64,000 nt of DNA from Pseudomonas svalbardensis. GTDB taxonomy: Bacteria; Pseudomonadota; Gammaproteobacteria; Pseudomonadales; Pseudomonadaceae. The stretch covers positions 1,179,001 through 1,243,000 of the forward strand of contig NZ_CP125619.1 in the NCBI RefSeq assembly GCF_030053115.1, read 5' to 3'. The stretch's first letter is position 1, and every line of letters starts with the position of its first letter. Positions 60,474-64,000 of this stretch are shown piece by piece. A program made the translations under genes and the position numbers. The notes beneath the pieces are model-generated. The model was not told the DNA's origin. It saw only the letters and a list, made by a program, of their open reading frames with translations, and ran no database searches.

Positions 60474-61259
60474 TCACTCCTCGTCGCTGTCACCCAGCCG
60501 CCAGTAGCCGACGGCTTTGACGGACTGCTCGTTAAGCCCGTGCTCATCCAGCAACACCCGGCGTATCTGCCGCGACACTTTGCTCTCGGTCGCCACCCAG
60601 GCGTACAGATTGCCGCTGGGCACTTGCAGCTGCTTCACCGTCTTCAGCAGGTTGTCCTTGCCGCCCTCGCGCAAGACCCAGATCACGTTGACCTGCGCGG
60701 CGCTTTCCAGTCGTTGCTGTTCGGCGCCGTTCTCTACTTCCACAATCACCAATGCCCGGCGATTGGCCGCCAGGCCTTCCAGCCGCCGAGCGATCGCGGG
60801 CAGGGCAGTTTCGTCACCGATCAGCAAGTAGCTGTCGAAGATGTCCGGCACGATCATCGAGCCCCGTGGGCCGCCGATGTGCAGGAATTGGCCGGGCTCG
60901 GCCTGTTCGGCCCAGGTCGAGGCAGGGCCGTCGCCGTGCAGCACGAAGTCGATGTCCAGTTCCAGCGTGTTCAGGTCGTAACGACGCGGTGTGTAGTCGC
61001 GCATCGCCGGCATCGGGCCGTTGTCTTTACCGGCACCGAGCACCAGGGTTTCCAGCGCCGCTTGTTCCGCCGCGGTTTGTGGAAACAGCAGTTTGACGTG
61101 GTCATCCGTGCCGAGACTGACGAAGCCCGCCAGTTCCGGTCCACCCAGCGTGATACGGCGCATGCGCGGCGTCAGGTCGACCACCCGCAACACTTCCAGA
61201 CGACGGCGTTTGATCTCGTGGCTGACACGGTGAATGGTTTGCACGATCACTTCAGTCAT
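60474..61259 (-). CDS. Siderophore-interacting ferric reductase (NfeF/ViuB family)
   Basis: 261 residues with the FAD motif RDYTPRRYD near residue 87 and the C-terminal NAD(P)-binding part ending in YWRLGDSDE. Reduces ferric siderophores with NADPH to release iron in the cytoplasm. Its ATG overlaps the stop of the PadR regulator gene by 4 bases. In E. coli, yqjH (nfeF) lies beside its PadR-type nickel-responsive regulator yqjI (nfeR); the pair here is the same but in tandem. Confidence 0.87.
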   Translation of the reverse strand: MTEVIVQTIHRVSHEIKRRRLEVLRVVDLTPRMRRITLGGPELAGFVSLGTDDHVKLLFPQTAAEQAALETLVLGAGKDNGPMPAMRDYTPRRYDLNTLELDIDFVLHGDGPASTWAEQAEPGQFLHIGGPRGSMIVPDIFDSYLLIGDETALPAIARRLEGLAANRRALVIVEVENGAEQQRLESAAQVNVIWVLREGGKDNLLKTVKQLQVPSGNLYAWVATESKVSRQIRRVLLDEHGLNEQSVKAVGYWRLGDSDEE

Positions 61260-61837
61260 TCGGCTTGCTCCTGAACGGGTTGAACGACAGGGCCATCGAC
61301 GATGGCTTTGGCGGTGTTGTTGAGCAGGTCGCGCACACGCAGGATTTCTTCCGGGCTCCAGCGGCCGTGGTGCATCTGCAAGGCATGACGCAAGTTGTGC
61401 ACCGCTTCGTGGATCTCGGCGGGGCGGTCATGGCCGCGCAATGAGCGCTTGCTGACTTCGATACGCATCCGCACGCCGTCCAGTGCGATCGCCTGTTCGC
61501 TTAACGACAGACGTCCGGCATCGGTGATGGTGTAGCGTTTTTTTCCGCCCTCGGCGTCGCCCAGGATCATCTCGCTTTCTTCAAGGAAGGTCAGGGTCGG
61601 GTAGATCACACCGGGGCTGGGGCTATAGGCGCCGTCGAACATGCTTTCGATCTGGCGGATCAGGTCATAGCCGTGGCAAGCCTGTTCGGCGATCAGCGCC
61701 AGCAGCAGCAGTTTCAGATCACCGGGGGCGAACACCCGTGGGCCTCGGCCACCGCGTTCGCGGCCGGGGCCAGGGCGTTTCTCGAAGCCGTCGCGGCCGT
61801 CGCTGTGTTCGCGGTGGGGGGAATGATGGTCTCTCAT
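61256..61837 (-). CDS. PadR-family regulator, NfeR (YqjI)-like
   Basis: 193 residues. A His-, Gly- and Arg-rich N-terminal tail (HHSPHREHSDG) precedes the PadR winged helix (about 38-120: LKLLLLALIAEQACHGYDLI, ISPSPGVIYPTL region). Such tails bind nickel in YqjI. Likely autorepressed by the palindrome upstream. First gene of the pair. Confidence 0.85.
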   Translation of the reverse strand: MRDHHSPHREHSDGRDGFEKRPGPGRERGGRGPRVFAPGDLKLLLLALIAEQACHGYDLIRQIESMFDGAYSPSPGVIYPTLTFLEESEMILGDAEGGKKRYTITDAGRLSLSEQAIALDGVRMRIEVSKRSLRGHDRPAEIHEAVHNLRHALQMHHGRWSPEEILRVRDLLNNTAKAIVDGPVVQPVQEQAE

Positions 61838-62338
61838 TTTCCTTCTCTCTCGTCGTATTTAGATACAACTTAAGATATATCTTAATGCGAAAGCAAGGTG
61901 TTTTTTGGGCAGCACCTTTCAAGCGACGAGTGGCAGGCAACCTGAACGTTGACTTTCAATTGGCGTGGCACGCTTACTCTTTAGTTACTGCGAGTTGAGA
62001 ATTAATTAAAGTCATTGCTCTAATAATTACTGAGTTTATATTATAAAAGTCCTCGAAAGTCCCAAGTTTGTTAGTTGAAAGCGCTGTATGTTTTTTTCCG
62101 TAAAACTGTATGTAGGGCACAGCCTACAGTTGTTGTGTTGTGATTCTTGTTTTTGTTCTTTTTTCTGGCTGGTCATGGGGGCGATTAACTACGTGATTGT
62201 CGGAAGTTGCTTGCTTATTTTCCAGAGCGAACAGTCGATCATGGTCTGGCGTTGGAAGTGCAGGTAAACATGACCGAACCTGGTAGGTGTTGTTTGAACT
62301 TTCAATGATCTAATCACTTAAAAAACAGGTACTGATCG
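61838..62338. other. 501-bp AT-rich gap before the fimbrial genes
   Basis: Contains the regulator palindrome (61870-61885), a hairpin AAGGTG...CACCTT near 61893-61918 and, from about 61990 to 62170, an AT-rich stretch that should hold the fimbrial promoter. Such AT-rich fimbrial control regions are often bound by H-NS-like proteins (MvaT in Pseudomonas). I cannot place a promoter with confidence. Confidence 0.5.
61870..61885. promoter_or_regulatory. Palindromic operator candidate for the PadR regulator
   Basis: TTAAGATATATCTTAA is a perfect 16-bp palindrome 33 bp before the regulator ATG, in the position of the promoter. Suited to a dimeric winged-helix repressor; the link is inference. Confidence 0.65.
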
Positions 62339-62824
62339 ATGTTCAAAAAAATCGCATTTGCTGCTCCTCTGGCCGTCCTGGCACTGGGTTCGTCCATGGC
62401 ATTCGCCGCAGAACCGATTAACCAGGTCATCAACATCAAGGCGTTCGTTCCTACTTCGCTGTTCAATGTTGCGCCGCAAAACCCGGATTTCGGGCGTGAC
62501 GAAACCATGACCCGGCAGGGCAGCGGTGATCTGACCACCGTACGCGGTCTCTTCAACCTGAAACACACCGACCCGAAAGGTGCCATCAACGCACTGATCG
62601 ATGGTGATGCGGCGCTGTACAACGGCCGTGACAGCATTCCACTGACAGTTACGATTGGTGGCGTTGAATTGGGCAGCACCACCACTGAAGTCGTCAACGA
62701 ACTGGACTCCGTACCGGGCGTGCAACGGGAAATGGTCATCAGGGCCCAAACTCCGACAGCGACCCAGACGGGTGATTACTCAACCAGTTTTGCTGTGGTA
62801 TTTGAACCTGTTATCAAGCCGTAA
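62339..62824 (+). CDS. CS1/CFA-type fimbrial major subunit
   Basis: 161 residues with a signal peptide (MFKKIAFAAPLAVLALGSSM and AFA) and mature start AEPINQVINIKAFVPT. The sequence pattern (alternate chaperone-usher, alpha-fimbriae) resembles CfaB/CS1 pilins, with no cysteines. It should be the main structural pilin of the operon continued by the usher. Confidence 0.82.
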   Translation: MFKKIAFAAPLAVLALGSSMAFAAEPINQVINIKAFVPTSLFNVAPQNPDFGRDETMTRQGSGDLTTVRGLFNLKHTDPKGAINALIDGDAALYNGRDSIPLTVTIGGVELGSTTTEVVNELDSVPGVQREMVIRAQTPTATQTGDYSTSFAVVFEPVIKP

Positions 62825-62838
62825 TTGAAATATCTTTT

Positions 62839-62898
62839 TGAATAAAGTTTTTTATTCAGCGGTCTTGCCCACTTGTCATCACTGGATGACAAGTGGGC
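62839..62898 (+). other. Two hairpins between pilin and usher genes
   Basis: TGAATAAA/TTTATTCA (62839-62858) and a perfect 14-bp stem GCCCACTTGTCATC/GATGACAAGTGGGC (62867-62898) with a 4-nt loop. No T-run follows the second. It may stabilise the pilin mRNA and reduce usher expression. Confidence 0.6.
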
Positions 62899-62930
62899 GC
62901 CGAGTTCTTATGTAATTGAGATTTCAGATC

Positions 62931-64000
62931 ATGTTCCCGATGACCACCATCGCGACCGCGCTCGCACTTTTTTTTTGTGCCAGTGCCGTCGCTGCCCCCA
63001 CTAACAACGACAACACACCGCGCAGTCTGCTTGCGCAGGCCAAAGGGTTGCCGGCGGAATTCGAAGAGCACTTCTTCGATGTGCCATTAGCGGTTCGGGT
63101 GGAGCGTGATCAGCAGTTTCTCGGTGAGGCGATGATCGTTTTGACCAAAGATGATCGTGTCACCCTGATAGATTTTACCGACGTCGGTGACAGTCGCATC
63201 CCCGCCAGTGAGCGAGAGGTCTGGGCCACTTACCTGAAGCAAGGCGTTGCCTTGGGTGCCTGCCAGGGCAGCTGCCCGGAACAGATGCAGGCGGTGCATT
63301 ACAACCTGCAGAACTCACTGCTTTCGATGGCCACCGAAAATGCCGAGCGCGATGTCGAGACCCCGCGTTATTACGAATTACCCGACAGCGGCAGTACTGG
63401 CCTGATCGTGCGCAACCAGCTCAACCTCAATGGCGGCCAGGATCAGGACCTGGGTGGGCGCTATGGTCTTGAGGCCAGCAGCAGCCTGGGTAACTGGACC
63501 CAGCGGGTGAACCTGCAACTGGCCCGGCTCGGTGGCCCGGATGACAAGCTCTATCACGCGGTTCACGAGTTATTCAGCCAGCGGGAATTGCAGGGCAGTT
63601 TTCTGCGACTCGGCTATTTCACCCCCAGCTCCGAAGGCCTTACCCGACAACTGCGCTCGTTTGGTGCCAGCCCCGATACGGCAGCAGGCCTGATGTACGG
63701 CAGCTCCGACAGTCTGGCGATCAACAGCTCGGCACCCAGCGTTTATCCGATCTACGTCACGGCCAACCGCCAGGCGTCGGTGGAGATTTTTCGCAACGGC
63801 GTCTTGATCAACACCCAGGCTATCGGTGCTGGCCTGCAAACCCTCGATACGCGGTCATTGCCCGGCGGCATCTACGAAGTCGAGGTGCGGTTGATCGAAG
63901 ACGGCCAGATCACCTCGACCACCGAGGAGCTGGTGTACAAACCCACCAACTGGCGTAACCACGATGAGCGCTGGCGCTACAGCCTGTTCGCCGGCCAGGA
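62931..64000 (+). CDS. CS1-type fimbrial outer-membrane usher, 5' part
   Basis: At least 356 codons, open at the window end. Signal peptide (MFPMTTIATALALFFCASAV and AA), then usher N-terminal domain and beginning of the barrel (TGLIVRNQLNLNG, LGGRYGLEASSSLGNW, YPIYVTANRQASVEIFRNGVL). Belongs to the CfaC-type (alpha) ushers. A T9 tract lies at 62968-62976 in the signal-peptide codons (see findings). Confidence 0.82.
   Translation, partial: MFPMTTIATALALFFCASAVAAPTNNDNTPRSLLAQAKGLPAEFEEHFFDVPLAVRVERDQQFLGEAMIVLTKDDRVTLIDFTDVGDSRIPASEREVWATYLKQGVALGACQGSCPEQMQAVHYNLQNSLLSMATENAERDVETPRYYELPDSGSTGLIVRNQLNLNGGQDQDLGGRYGLEASSSLGNWTQRVNLQLARLGGPDDKLYHAVHELFSQRELQGSFLRLGYFTPSSEGLTRQLRSFGASPDTAAGLMYGSSDSLAINSSAPSVYPIYVTANRQASVEIFRNGVLINTQAIGAGLQTLDTRSLPGGIYEVEVRLIEDGQITSTTEELVYKPTNWRNHDERWRYSLFAGQ

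Overview
The window is chromosomal DNA from a Pseudomonas of the fluorescens group. Evidence: high GC content; the gene order suhB-trmJ-cysE-isc-ndk-rlmN-pilW-rodZ-ispG-hisS-yfgM-bamB-der, then leuA, xseA and guaBA; a membrane PQQ glucose dehydrogenase next to an OprB porin; and many copies of the pseudomonad REP sequence (core TGTGGGAGCGAGCCTGCTCG). I see no rRNA, tRNA, CRISPR array or prophage.

Layout. 1-17150 is a dense core block, nearly all on the plus strand: the 5' part of suhB (minus), tRNA methylase trmJ, cysE, the whole iron-sulphur operon (iscRSUA-hscBA-fdx-iscX) behind an IscR-type promoter, ndk, rlmN, pilW, rodZ, ispG, hisS, yfgM, bamB and der. 17291-22816 holds an aminotransferase/omega-amidase pair, leuA (minus) with a probable leucine-rich leader peptide, a small unknown gene and an M23 peptidase. 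xseA (minus) is followed by an intact IS4-family element of 1428 bp that sits inside a REP sequence, with a 12-bp target duplication. A TSUP transporter, a zinc-ribbon protein, guaB and guaA follow.

30641-42307 is accessory. It holds a 1018-residue PMT-like toxin with a Tiki/EreA-type C-terminal domain and a complete trehalose phosphotransferase locus: treR, treP, treC, a LamB-type porin, an EIIA-HPr-EI fusion, and a small EIIB-like protein without the phosphorylated cysteine. The locus carries two inverted TreR-type operators and two Hfq/Crc-type CA motifs. 42424-50610 contains a Tat-exported multicopper oxidase, tadA, cmoA/cmoB, an AT-rich orphan gene, a YhhN-family gene, a chagasin-like inhibitor and a second Lon-type protease (AsrA-like) behind a good sigma-32-type promoter.

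50942-55246 is a tight four-gene unit: periplasmic cupredoxin, membrane CACHE/HAMP/degenerate-GGDEF/EAL protein, DUF3034 barrel and globin-like lipoprotein. It looks like an envelope-sensing, c-di-GMP-output system and is my main candidate for an undescribed system. 55401-59285 is oprB-gcd (minus). The end holds a VF530-type gene, a Pr6Pr membrane protein, a ferric-siderophore reductase with its PadR regulator (NfeF/NfeR-like), and the start of a CS1/CFA-type fimbrial operon whose usher runs off the window.
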